Shown here in pieces: positions 1 through 10,925 of a stretch of 45,525 nt of DNA; within the stretch, counting starts at the first letter, position 1, and each line of letters starts with the position of its first letter. The position numbers were made by a program, and so were the translations under genes. The notes below the pieces were generated by a model. That model saw only the letters and a list, made by a program, of their open reading frames with translations. It did no database searches and was not told the origin of the DNA. Origin of the DNA: Gnetum montanum (lineage: Eukaryota > Streptophyta > Gnetopsida > Gnetales > Gnetaceae); the NCBI GenBank assembly GCA_015680685.1, contig MNCI01020774.1, forward strand, positions 781,294 through 826,818, in the 5' to 3' direction.

Positions 1-154
1 CACCTACCTCAACGTAATATAAATAGTAAATAATATGAATGATGTGATTTAATAAGTGGATGTTACTATCTTTCTTAAATTACATATTAATGCTTTTACT
101 ATAATCCATGATATGACTATTAGGTGACTATGTTATTAAATGACTTTTACTTTG
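1..154. other. AT-rich intergenic leader, nothing recognised
   Basis: AT-rich sequence with no open frame of note and no RNA gene, repeat boundary or element end that I can identify. Confidence 0.5.
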
Positions 155-540
155 CAATGTGAGAAAAGGTAGATACAATGATAGTGTTGTGGCCAAGAAG
201 AAGATTGAATCTTTTGCCTTTTATTTTAAAATGTAGAAAAAGATGAAGATAGTGATAGCGTCATGCTCGATAAGAAGATTTAATCTCTTAACTTTTATTT
301 TAGAATGTGAAAAAAGGTAGATACAATGATAGTGGCATGCTCAAGAAGATTGAATCCCTTACTATTAATGTATTATTTGACTTAATCTTATGAGTTCTAT
401 TTTAAAATGCAAGAAAAGGTGAATACAGTGATACTGTCATGCTTGATAAGAAGATTCAATCTCTTGAATTTTATTTTAGAATGTGAAAAAAGGTGGATAC
501 AATGATGGTGGCATGCTCAAGAAGAAGATCAAATCCCTTG
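155..540. repeat. Tandem repeat of about 72 bp, five imperfect copies
   Basis: Five direct copies start near 155, 228, 300, 402 and 475. Each begins with a version of AATGTGAAAAAAGGTAGATA, then a GTCATGCTC-like block, then AAGAAGAT and AATCYCTT. Copies 3 and 5 are both followed by TTAATGTATTATTTGA. The real period may therefore be a dimer of about 180 bp (300-400 and 475-570) with internal halves. No function is visible. It may be satellite-like debris or subrepeats from the untranslated part of an old retroelement. Confidence 0.8.
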
Positions 541-624
541 TTGTTAATGTATTATTTGATCTAATAAAATTGCCAATTATTTATCTATCAAGTTGATACT
601 TGCACATGTTGATGACATAGATTC

Positions 625-1570
625 ATTGAAGATAATCTCAGATATTGCTAATTTGAATGCACTAAATGATGTGAATGACATGAAAATTTATTTGATATAT
701 GCATTCTATTTAATTAGGCTTTGTTCCAATGATGTAGTAATGGCTAGAAAAAGTACATGTTATTATTAAATTAAGTAATGATATTCTAAGAAGCTACTCC
801 ATTATGATGTTGTCTCTTTTATATTTTGAATAGTGTGTTATTATTGATGTTGACATTGATACTAAGAAAAAAATTTAGAAAACTTAAATTCTTAAACTTT
901 AAATGAGCAAATGTAAAATGTGAAAGATATTTAACCAAGATATCAAAAATATTGTCAGTTCTTTTAAATATTTTTTACTTTAAAAATATGCAACTACATT
1001 TGAAATATTGTTTACCTTGAAACCTTTTGCAATAAATTAAGAATTAAAGAAGATTATTCTTTAACAAATTCATAAACGTATCATCCAAGGCCCTTGACTC
1101 GAAATACACTTTATCATTTACTCTAATAATTGTATGTTATGCACCAATCATGAAAAGGTATTAATAGAATTCCCAACCATATAATACTCTAAAAACATGA
1201 ATTTTATACATTTTATGTCAAAAATTTTAATATCAAATTTACAAGAATATGAAGAATTTGGTCTAATCATTAAATTAGAATTTTCTTAGTTTCAACCCTA
1301 GTTGAAACAATAATACCATATGTACTGAATACCACCAAACATCCTTGATAAAAATAAAATTGTCTTTTAAATTTGCAATTATATGTTATTCCATTAGTTT
1401 TGCTTCATCAATTCTTCATTAGTAGTGTTATGATCTATGTATGGTTATTCCAATAGTAGGCTAATCAAGTTCTTTGTCTATAGGTAAGATCTCCAAGTCA
1501 TGGGTCTAATTTTGGTGAGAAATATTAAGTTATAAATCTTTGGATATTCCCATATTATAATTATTTTAGG
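625..1570 (+). repeat. Dispersed direct repeat, copy 1 (about 0.9 kb)
   Basis: This segment is repeated in the same orientation at 4390-5195. Shared blocks include TATGCATTCTATTTRATTAG near 700 and 4466, AAGATATCAAAAATATT near 945 and 4619, and GGCTAATCAAGTTCTTTGTC near 1460 and 5070. The copies differ by many substitutions and by an indel around 780-940. A short tRNA-like stretch with a weak B box lies near its right end and is better preserved in copy 2. The family is unknown. The spacing would allow the two copies to be the ends of an old element, but I see no TG..CA termini or target duplication. Confidence 0.7.
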
Positions 1571-1817
1571 GTTCTAACAAACCAAACAACCCCTCCCCCT
1601 CTTATACTGATACTCCTCTAGAGAAGCACCATTTGACACCACCCTTGAGTCTAAAACTAGCGAGACATCCCAACGTAAACCCAAGATGGACTATGCCTTA
1701 ATGTTTACATCACTCATTAGTCCATGGATTAGGAGTGTATCAAGTACTCCACAAAAAATCATGTATGCAACAAAACTAATATGACACACACATACATATG
1801 ACCACAAGAAGCACACA

Positions 1818-2721
1818 TGATGAGCGGTTGGGAATTCCAACACTTCAGCATACAAGTTATAAGTGTTCATGTGCGACTATATCGTAATTCGTGGATGGAC
1901 AATGTAAGTATGCTAGTGGTTGATAATTGGTCTGTGATCATTGTCTTCTCACTTCAAGTTAGTAAAGTACAAGTTGTATGGTTTAACTTTTAGTGAGGTA
2001 TATCATATTATGATGTTGTGGGCTCAAGTTAATCCTAAGTGCTTCCATAATAAAAATGAGAATATAAGCTAAATCTAGATGATAACAGAAATATAAATCT
2101 TTTCTAGCTTGTGGAAATAAGTATTTTTTCCTGGCTTTCCATACACACCCTAGGCTTATGTAATTGTTATTGGGATTACCAAGTGAATTCACTATTAAGC
2201 AAATCAAGTGAAGCCACTACTAGGTTACCAAATGGTTACAGTTAATGCTCAAAACCAATCATAGTTATTCTGCCTTACTAATGAACATGGGAAAAGTAAA
2301 GTACTTAGGAAATGTAAATAACTAAACTAAAGTAAACATATTTAAAAAATGAAAATTAAACTAAGTAAAGAAAATGACTAAGTAAAAATAAAGAAACTAG
2401 GTGTAATGCTGCAATGGTAAGAAATTATCTCAATCTTTATTTTCAATCATGAATTGTGCCCATGTACGGTCCACTTGAACAAAGATTCCATACAACTATT
2501 TAACACCATGCTGCAAGCATTCATTTCTAAATCTAACTCTAAGTTACAAAAACAAAGTGTAAGAATTTTGCTTAGTGTTGAATGAAAGTTGTCCGTTCGA
2601 CGTGACCAAGGGTTGGTATTTATAATGTTGACCAAAATCCTCCACATTGTATCAACCATGACATATGTAGGGTTGCGATGTCATAGATGTGATATCATAG
2701 ATATGATATCGTGACTCATGA
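1818..2721 (-). mobile_element. Solo LTR related to elements A and B
   Basis: The segment begins TGATGAGCGG and ends CTCATGA, close to the TGATGA..TCATCA termini of the A and B LTRs. Internal blocks follow the LTR order: a CATACAA..CATTCATG-like start, a GATCATTGTCTTC block, GGGATTACCAAGTGAA near 2170, a GCTGCAA..CTTTATT block near 2410, and a minus-strand TATA box. Flanking pentamers are ACACA (1813-1817) and AAACA (2722-2726), a target duplication with one mismatch. No adjoining gag or pol sequence is visible, so recombination down to a solo LTR is the simplest reading. It is more diverged than the LTRs of A or B. Confidence 0.7.
2617..2624 (-). promoter_or_regulatory. TATA box in the solo LTR
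   Basis: TATTTATA on the plus strand reads TATAAATA on the minus strand. It lies about 100 bp from the U3 end, in the same relative place as the TATA boxes of the A and B LTRs. Confidence 0.6.
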
Positions 2722-3394
2722 AAACATATTTTATCAACATAAAATCACATGAGACACCAAAATCCTAGAAGAGCTAACACATGTTCCTTCTCTAACACAA
2801 CTAGCCCTAAGCCTCACTATCAAAGATAACGATGGTGGCCTGAACATAAAAGCCAAAGCTCCTTTACAACCTACATATCCCTATGATGTAGTACATAAGG
2901 AATCAAGACCATTGTAGTTCTTTGATGATGGTTATGATAACATAGAACCTATGAAGTTCTCCACACTCCTTTGGCCCCCATTTTAGAGGGAAACGTCCTT
3001 AAATCCATCAACAAGGCATATTTTCCTATGCTCTCCCCTACTTGAAAGAAGAAACATCCTTGAAGCTTAAGTTTTTATAATCTTCAAACATGGAGAGCAC
3101 AAAGAATATCAAGGGTATTGAATAATTGAAAACCCATTTAACAATTATGGATAAGAAGTTTCAATAGCTAGGATAATTCACCATAAAGGATAAATATTGA
3201 ACTCAAATTGACATTGAATTGATGATTATAGAAGCTCATGCAACCAAATTTAAGGAAGAAATGACTTGCTCTTTTTCATGCAAAATATACCAACCTTTCT
3301 ACCTAGAGCGAGACTCACTTAAAATGTAAACTATTTCCTACACTTGTAGTGATATAGAGGTGTAGTCTTCTCGAGGCATTCATTCCTCTGCCTC
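2722..3394. other. Unassigned AT-rich sequence
   Basis: No intact ORF and no homology I can name. Plus-strand frames between 3090 and 3310 give short stretches interrupted by stops that could be an old gag, but no diagnostic motif is present. Confidence 0.4.
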
Positions 3395-3595
3395 AATCCT
3401 GTACTTCCTACACAAAGACCTAGTCCCAATCCTGTGCTTCCTACTCAGAGATGTAGTCATAATCCTATGCTTCCTTCTCGAAGACATAGTCACAATCCTA
3501 TTCTTCCTCCTTGAAGATGTAATCACAATCCTATGCTTTCTACTTGAAGACCTAGATACATACCTATGCTTCCTACTCGAAGACATAGTCAAGAA
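3395..3595. repeat. 33-bp tandem repeat, about six copies
   Basis: Successive units carry the core AATCCTATGCTTCCTACTCG followed by AAGACATAGTCAC-like sequence, with period 33. Because 33 is a multiple of three, both strands stay open for long stretches. The minus strand (3664 to 3380) gives an 11-residue repeat rich in Ser, Arg and Lys (SSRRKHRIVTM-like). The plus strand gives an RRHSHNPMLPS-like repeat broken by two stops. Such basic repeats occur in retroelement Gag tails, but nothing next to it confirms that. It may simply be a minisatellite. Confidence 0.75.
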
Positions 3596-4319
3596 CATAT
3601 CCCACCTTCCCAAAGTCGCCATAAAGAACATGTACTCCATCAAAATCTCTCTTTTTCTATCCACTCACATGCATGTTCTTTTTTATCTCTCTCTCTCTAC
3701 CTAGAATTAATTCATGGAGGAAGTGATCACACTAGGCTAATCATGTTCAAATCCTCTTATCACTTGCTGCCCTTTTTGAATACTAGATCCTCCACCTTGT
3801 ACTAAGGTGGTTATGCCCTCATGTGCTTGTTGGAAGAAGTTCAAAAGTCTCATATCTTACTCTTGGTCATCCTTGTTAAAGATCATTAATGGATCATGAG
3901 GCTAATGCTTAACTGTATTCAACCTATGATTCTCATTCGATCTATTATCACCACTTTTAACTTGAAGATTTTGAGAAGATTCTCGAGCATAATGATTTCC
4001 ACCATAAATGTAGCCTTTTAAACTTGGACACCTGAGAGGATATTGAGAGAACTCTTCAAAACATAGTCATTTGTTCCATGACTCCTATTTTTCTTAAGAA
4101 GCTCAACATTTCCTATACCCCTAGAATGAGATTTATTTACCTGAAGTTGGATTAGCATAAGGCCCTTTGATTTCACTAGAATTCACCTATCCATCCCCTC
4201 TCCAAGACTTATTACTCTCTTTCCTACTCTTAAGCAATTGCACCACTACACTCTTATCCTTCTTTCTCATCTTATAAACAGTCAAAATGCCACCTTGTAA
4301 GCTTTGGAGTTTGGTTTTT
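3596..4319. other. Unassigned sequence with a CT-rich run
   Basis: Contains a TC-rich stretch near 3675-3700 and short frames only. No gene, RNA or repeat was recognised. Confidence 0.4.
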
Positions 4320-5195
4320 GATTTATTTGTTTCTTAAATTTGAAAGATGGATACTCTACAAAGATTATTAACATTTAAATTGAAGGATATAGAATTAAAG
4401 ATAATGCTAGATATTGTTGATTTGAATACAATAAATTATAGAAGTAACATGAAAAATTATTTGATGTATGCATTCTATTTGATTAGGTTTTGTTCTAACA
4501 ATGTAGTGATGGCTGGAAAGAAGTACACATTTTTTGAATAATTTTCCAATGTCCACCTAGATCATTATTCATTTATTTGAATTCTGTTCTCCTCCTAACA
4601 TCAAAAAATAATATAAACAAGATATCAAAAATATTACAAGTTTTTAAAAATACTTTTTTCTTTACAAATATATAGCACATTTGAAATCTTTTTTACCTTG
4701 AAACCTTATGCAAGATATTAATAGTTAAAGAAGATTATTCTTTAACAAATTTAATGTACCAACCATGAAAAGGTATTAATATAATTCCCAACTATATAAT
4801 ACTCTAAAAAATGACTTTTTTACATTTTATGTCAAAAATTATAATATCAAATTTACAAAAATTTAAACAATTTGTTCTAATCATTAAATTAGAATTTCCT
4901 TAGTTTCAACCCAAGTTGAAACAATAATGCCATATGTATCAAATACCACTAAACATCCTTGAAAAAAAAATTATGTTTCAAATTTGTAATTATATTTTAT
5001 TCCATTACTTTTGCTTCATCGGGTCTTGGTTAGTAGTATTATGATCTATGCTTGATTGTTCTAGTACTAGGCTAATCAAGTTCTTTGTCTAGTGATAAGA
5101 CTCTTGATTTGAAAGCTCAACATCATGGGTTCGATTTTGGTGAGAAATGTCAAGTTATAAATCATGGGTATATCTATATTACAATTATGTTGGGG
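4320..5195 (+). repeat. Dispersed direct repeat, copy 2, with a tRNA-like segment
   Basis: Second copy of the 625-1570 repeat. It includes a 64-codon plus-strand frame at 4347-4541 whose central part is also present, with substitutions, in copy 1. Both are equally diverged outside the frame, so coding constraint is not evident. Near its right end (about 5078-5145) lie TGTCTAGTGATAAGAC and GGGTTCGATT, which resemble tRNA A and B boxes. The copy 1 equivalent has decayed. The first 80 bases (4320-4400) also match 6030-6108. Confidence 0.65.
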
Positions 5196-6029
5196 TTTTT
5201 GATGATTAACTTTAGTATTGTTAATGCAATTATTTTCAAGGTAATTTCTATTGTATAGATTATACATCTGTACTATCAGTAAATTTTTGAAAATAAATCC
5301 AAAATAGACTATGCCCTTGACCTTTCCCTCTAGTTGGCTCAATCAAGGTAGATTTAGCCAACACAAAATTTTTAAAAGAAATCACAATGATAGGCATTTT
5401 AAATATAAATATATAATTTATCAACTAATCATCCTTTAAGACAAAGGCTACTTTGCAATTTCCTGTATTTCTTTTGTTTATGCAATTTCATTTTCCATTG
5501 ACAGGGACATAGAAAAACATCTCAAGATCTCAGTAACAATATTTAAAAATGTTGAAATTCTCTTAGTTATGAAGTTAGAGTGGTAATTATATTTCTTTCA
5601 AGACTTAGCATTAATATCAAACTCGTGAACGAATGCAACTCAACTTGTATGAGCCACATAAAAAATAATAGATTAATAAAGATGCATCCTTAGTATATGA
5701 TACATACCTTTGTAAAAAGAGCTTTACAAAGTAATAAAAACTACATATGAAAGAGCTTTTGACATTCAAATAGCTATTTTTAGTTTTGTGTTAAGATGTA
5801 CAAAATCATGATATTGTTGAATGTGAAATTTTTATTTTCTAGGGATATTTTCTTAAGCAATATACATGTATTTATTAAAAGTATCATCTTAGAAAACATT
5901 CCATCTACATTTGCACTATTTAAATAAGATACATCAAAAATCACCTTAGTAACTTATCAATTGACTATTGTAATGGAGTTTGTGTAATCTAATAATGGAA
6001 TATATTAAGCTTTATAGTTCAGTTCTTAA
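5196..6029. other. AT-rich sequence, nothing recognised
   Basis: Only short frames and simple AT-rich sequence. No element end, RNA gene or repeat unit could be assigned. Confidence 0.4.
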
Positions 6030-6108
6030 TGTAGTTATTTCTCAAATTTGAAAGAGGGGTATTCTACAAAGATTGTTAAAATTTAAATTGCAGATTATAG
6101 GATTTCAT
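6030..6108 (+). repeat. Short third copy of the dispersed repeat's left end
   Basis: The blocks CTCAAATTTGAAAGAG and ATTCTACAAAGATTGTTAA match 4333-4375 closely. Similarity stops near 6108. Confidence 0.6.
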
Positions 6109-6397
6109 GTTTTTATTAGTCATATTTTGATAGTAAGTCATATGTGAAACCAATGTGATTTTGTATCTAAGTAATTTTTTTCATCTTTAATACTTTGTTT
6201 ATTTTCTAGTTTTGCATATTTGTGAAAATATCTATGCTTTAAATGAGATCATAGCCAAGAAATCATCAAAGATCTCTTTTACAACCATTAAGAGCTTGGT
6301 TTGATTTTCATAGTTATTTAGTTTCTTTTTTAATTTCTAAATGGATTTATTATCTCATTGAAATGGATTTTGTTACTTTTTGTGTCTTTATTTATGG

Positions 6398-6402
6398 GTT
6401 GG
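6398..6402. repeat. Target site duplication of element A, left copy
   Basis: GTTGG directly precedes the LTR terminus TGATGAG and is repeated at 20147-20151 directly after the other LTR. Confidence 0.9.
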
Positions 6403-7316
6403 TGATGAGGGGTGAGGTACCCCTACTTCCAACCATACAAATCATAAAGCATTCATGCGTGACTTAGTCAAATTCTATGAACTTTATCGTTTTCGGTGCA
6501 CTAGTCATTTAGAAAGTGAATCTTGCCTTAAGATTAATCATTGTCTTCCCAATTACACTTGTGATGTTCATTGGTATGGTTAAGTGTAATCGAGGCATTT
6601 GATTTTTATCATTTTTTGTTTTATAAGTTGGTGCTCAAATGTAGATAAAAGGAATTTGATTAAATAATCTAAATTAACTAATTAACTAGCATCTAACTAA
6701 TCCTAACATAAGCATCTAATTTCACTTTCTGTACCCACCCACGTATCCACTGCTGGGCAACCAAGTGTCATGCTACTTGGCATGCCAAGAAATAATGCTG
6801 CTAAGATTACCAAGTGAATAAGTGTTACCCTCGAAGTGGTTGTACTTATGTGTGTACTCTATCTGGCTTAATTGCTTCATTAACATAATAACTAAAAAAG
6901 AATTAATAACTAATTAAAAACATTTAATAAATAATTGAAAACATTAAATGCATATATGAAATAGCTAATCTATCCAAAGTGCTGCAAGGTTTATCAAAAA
7001 GTTCATCTTTATTGCTGCACACATAGTCATGCTCAGGTACAATAATGCTTGAATAAAGATTTTTACACTCAATGACTCTTGCTATAGGCACTTAGGGAAA
7101 AATTTTAATTTTCAAATGGAAAAATTGCAAGAGCTCTACTACAACTACAATCTCTTATTGCCATAAATGTGGCTACAAGTGCATATTTATAGCTGACTAC
7201 AAGCACTATGTCAATGGGCCTACATCAATGCATGATATGATGCATCAACTAGGCCTCATCGATGAAGCCCAGATGATGAGGTCTTGTCGATGTAGCCAAC
7301 AGAACACAACTCATCA
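6403..7316 (-). repeat. 3' LTR of element A (914 bp)
   Basis: Runs from TGATGAGGGG to CTCATCA, so its ends form a TGATGA/TCATCA inverted repeat. It is homologous throughout to 19212-20146. A minus-strand TATA box lies at 7183-7192. CATCGATGA and AGGCC motifs repeat between about 7225 and 7300 in the U3 end. Confidence 0.92.
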
Positions 7317-7325
7317 TACCCCCAT
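7317..7325 (-). other. Polypurine tract of element A
   Basis: Minus strand ATGGGGGTA directly abuts the 3' LTR. This is the expected site and composition for second-strand priming. Element B has a matching GAGGGTA at the same place. Confidence 0.75.
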
Positions 7326-7329
7326 GACT

Positions 7330-10300
7330 AAATGAAAACTTATCCTTGAGCTCTTTTACAAAATTGGGAAGGTATTGGATTATTAACTAACTTTTCCTCA
7401 AACAAAACAAACAAACTAACTGAATAAAAAATGGAGTGTCCAAGTGTACAAATCAACACATTACAAAAAATGGTGGTGTTTATTACACAAAATTGAACAT
7501 CATGACTCAAATTTTCATAAATCATTTAACACATTCTTTGATGTGGTGGTGGTTCCTAGGACTCTAAGGGACCTTCACCAACTTCAAAGTAGAGGCAACA
7601 GTTGAGGTGGTTGTGGCTATTCTGCTACTATTGCAACTTTAGGTGGGAGGTGGAAAGCATCCAATAGTGCTTTTATTTTCTCCTTCTTACTCCTGGGATT
7701 ATGCACTGTCCACACAACTTCCCTAATGTGGGTTGGAACGGGCACATCCCAAGGACATCAGATTACTAGAAACAACTCCTTTGCATTGACAAACCAAGCA
7801 ACAAACTATGTTCATTCGATGTTGAATGCCCTAACTGTGTCCCTCAACTCCCGGTATTCATTCATCCATTTGGCTAGGTTCTCAACAATTGATCATTGGT
7901 CTATGAACCATGCTATGAGAACTTCAAGTTTAGTATTTGTAGTCTCAAGCTTCTACTTAGTGTCTTTGCGGTGCTTGAACTTTGCCTCATATAAGAAATA
8001 TAAGCTAGCCACTTGCTTCTTTAACTCTAACTATGGCTGTCTAGCAGTCAACATTGCTAGGTTTACGTATCGAAGATTGGCCAACTCCATATACTCTGTC
8101 ATCTTATGGATTTGCAACTCCTTTAAGTGGATCTCTACTTTGTTGTAGGCGATGATCTCATCAATGATGGGTTGCGACACTTCTCTTCCTTGTTGGAATT
8201 GCTAGAGGGCTTCATTCATTTTTTCCTTTATCATCTAGATGTGTTTCTCTTTAACTTCTTTCTAGCCAACCTAGTCTTTGTAGTGATTTTTCACTTTCTC
8301 AAATTTGAGGCCTTCATTCTTCCAAGTGGCAATCTCGATGGTAAATGTCTAACGCAAGGTGTGTACCTCCTCCATTGACAAATTATGGTTTTCTATGGCC
8401 AATTTCCTTAGTTTAGTGTTTACGCTGGCAAGCTACTCTTGTTGTTGATGAATAAATTCTTGTATTTGATCCTTCTAAGCATCAACATTTTGTAGGCGAC
8501 AATTCTATGCGGTCAATGTTTTATTCTCTTAGTGTATCTATTCTAATTCCTTCCTGATTGAGTGTGTTTTTGCTTTCGCTATGGACTAGTTGAAGATGGT
8601 TATAACTGCCTCCTCCTTAGCCTTATAGAATCATTCTTGAAGCTTTTTGAAAGCTTCATCTCTTGTTATTACTAGCTGTAGGATCATAGGATCTGTAGGT
8701 TGGGCATAAAGTTTAGCAACCTCTGCAACCAAGCATTGGTTTCTTTCTTGGGCCATTTCAAGTTGCCTCTCTAGGATAATGCATTTGCCTCTTGCATTCA
8801 GTAGCTCCAACTAGATTGCAGTGATGTTCTCTGAAAGATCAAAGATGTTCGGAGTTGGTTGCCTAGTTCCTACTAATCGTTCTAGCAACTTCTCATGCTA
8901 GGCTACATCTAACTTCCTGCTGACTATGCCTGTAGACATCTACATGTCTTGAAGTGTAGATACATTTAGTAAAGATTTCATAGGTGCATTCAATGCATCT
9001 ACTACATGGTCAGCCACCACTTCAGCCATTGTTTCCTACCCTTGATGCTACATCACTAAGAGAGTTACTCTTTTTCCTTCTTCTAATCACACTAAGAAAG
9101 TAGTGGCATTCCTAGAGATTTCTAAGAATAGATGGTATTGCAATAGTGACATCATCACCTCCTGAGCATTGGGATTCAACCTCGTGAGTAGTTTCGTTCT
9201 TTGGGTAGAGAAGATTGGACCATCCCTCTCCATCTAACTAACTGTTCAAGCCACCTCATTAAGGTGACTCATTATTGGTCGATACACAAGTGGATCATTT
9301 CTGCATGTTGCTCTTGTTCGTTCAAGAGCTGTTCTCAAATTTTGCATAGACACTCAATGGCTATGAAAGCCTTTGGTGTTGTTTCCTAAGTGGGTGGTGG
9401 TCGTGGCTGCTCCTCTAATTGAGTTGTTGCTAGCATCTTCTCTTTCATGATCTCAGACCATGAAGCCAAAGGAGTATGCTTGAGGGTATCATTAGAGTAG
9501 CAAACGATGCCTACCCTTTTGCAAAGTTTTCATATGAGGCATGGAAAGGGTAGGGTCTTCCTTCCATATTCATTTTCTTTGAAATGATTCTCAATTTCGA
9601 AGTATAGTAGTTGTGGAAGGTTAATGGGGAACTTCCCGTTTAGAGTGATGCATGCTCAGGCAGAGAAGGTGCTTACCTTGCTTGGCCTCATCATTAGATT
9701 GAGATGATAGGCTGTGATCTTGAAGTAAATTTGCTCCACCAATGTAAGCGCACCATGCTCCTTACGATCCACCCCATAGCATTGCTGGGTCCACTCTTTT
9801 TTGGCCTTAGGATCACCTTGCATGGATAATTCTACTAGTTGTGTTCTAGTGTTAGGTAACCCAAGTGCCTATGCAATAGCTTTTACTGAGTAGGACACTT
9901 GAATGTCCTTAATCTTAACTATGGATCCCAGCCTTCAATTGTTCTATAAGAGGTATGTTTCTTCCATGTACCACTTCCCACTGAACGTGATGATTGATCA
10001 CATGGGAGATGTTCACAGTTAATTCTTAACATCCTCTGGAGATTTCTCAAAAAATGGCCCAAAGTTGATCTATTGAGAGAATGAATCATTGAATCTCTTA
10101 GGACTTGATGATATTAAGGTAGGCTTGAGTCAAAGTAACCTTAAGTCTTGGTGTGGGTCTAGGAACCTCTCCCTATTGTGATTATTTGGTTGGCACTTCT
10201 TCTTCTGGAATTTGTCAAAAAGATTCCACTTTGGGCTTCTCACAAAGAGGTCTCGTTGCATGGGTCGCCTCTGGCAGTTCTTGGGCTTGTTCTTGTTGGC

Positions 10301-10376
10301 CCCTTCCAACTCTAGGACACTTCTCTTATGGCTACGAGGGTTCTCCTTGTTGCAGACATTTCTATTTTAGTGTCAT
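7330..10376 (-). pseudogene. 3' ORF of element A (transposon-protein-like domain plus coiled coil), broken
   Basis: This region lies between integrase and the 3' LTR, where Athila-type elements carry an additional ORF. It starts at an ATG (10374-10376) placed directly after a conserved AG acceptor and is interrupted by many stops and frameshifts. About 9,450-10,080 encodes pieces alignable with element B, with FPCLI near the end of the block. In B the same block reads LPFPCLIRKLYER. That pattern resembles the plant putative transposon-protein family (Transposase_32-like), an assignment from memory that needs a profile search. About 7,850-8,800 is rich in Glu, Lys, Leu and Ala and looks like a long coiled coil. 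No signal peptide or membrane segment was seen, so an env identity is not supported. The plus-strand frame at 7726-8148 is an antisense shadow. Confidence 0.6.
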
Positions 10377-10694
10377 CTATAATCACAATAAGACCATGGA
10401 TTAGAAATCATTGTGTAACCTTAAAAAAATTGGGATACCTTATTTCTTAAGGATAGTTACACTTGGCTAAGTTGTGATTATGGCTGATTTAATTAATCTG
10501 ATTTTCATTTATTTATGTATTATCATTAATAAATCATTCCAAAGGTTGTTAGAAGGGTTAAATATCAAAAAAGTTGATGTTTATATTTTGTTAAAGTTAT
10601 TAACCCTTTGGAAAGTTAGAAGAATTTCCAAAAACTTTCATCAATTTTTCATTGGGAACCTTAAGGTTTGCAATCCCCACAATAAAGATCTTAC
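10377..10694 (-). other. Predicted intron before the 3' ORF of element A (318 bp)
   Basis: On the minus strand the donor is GAG|GTAAGATC (junction 10695/10694) and the acceptor ATAG|ATGACA (10377/10376). Element B has GAG|GTAAGCTC and GCAG|ATGGCA at homologous positions, 294 bp apart. Sequence on both sides is alignable. Splicing is inferred from these conserved junctions only. Confidence 0.5.
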
Positions 10695-10838
10695 CTCTAG
10701 TAAGCACAAGATTGAAAAAAAGAGTGATTTGGACAAACAGTTGGGAAGTTATGAGCTCTAGAAGATTTAGGGCTTTGAAAAATTTCAAAAATTCATCATG
10801 TGTTATGAGCAAATGGCAAATTGCAAAGTGTTTAGTGG

Positions 10839-10925
10839 TATATATAGGGTTTTTGTGCTACATCGATGAGGCCTAGTCAACTAGGGGGGATGTGTTGATG
10901 GGGCCTCAATGATGCAACCATTGAC
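10839..10925 (-). promoter_or_regulatory. Internal U3-like promoter module of element A
   Basis: A minus-strand TATA box, CCTATATATACC, lies at about 10839-10852. Upstream of it on that strand (10858-10915) are CATCGATGAGGCC, CTAGTTGACTAGG and GTTGATGGGGCC-like blocks. The same kinds of motif, CATCAACGAGGCCTAGTTGAT, sit upstream of the TATA box in the element's own LTR U3. Element B has the equivalent module at 27374-27480. It probably drove the 3' ORF. Activity is inferred. Confidence 0.5.

Noticed and set aside
155-540. CRISPR-like array
   Set aside because: Adjacent imperfect 72-bp units without unique spacers, in clearly plant retroelement DNA.
4347-4541. 64-codon plus-strand ORF as a host gene exon
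   Set aside because: It lies in a dispersed repeat. The other copy diverges equally inside and outside the frame.
7726-8148. 140-codon plus-strand ORF
   Set aside because: Antisense to the element A 3' ORF. The homologous place in element B has no such frame, and no motif is present.
7330-10376. env gene in the 3' ORF
   Set aside because: The position fits, but no signal peptide, membrane helix or env motif can be seen in either copy. The readable part is soluble-looking and coiled-coil.
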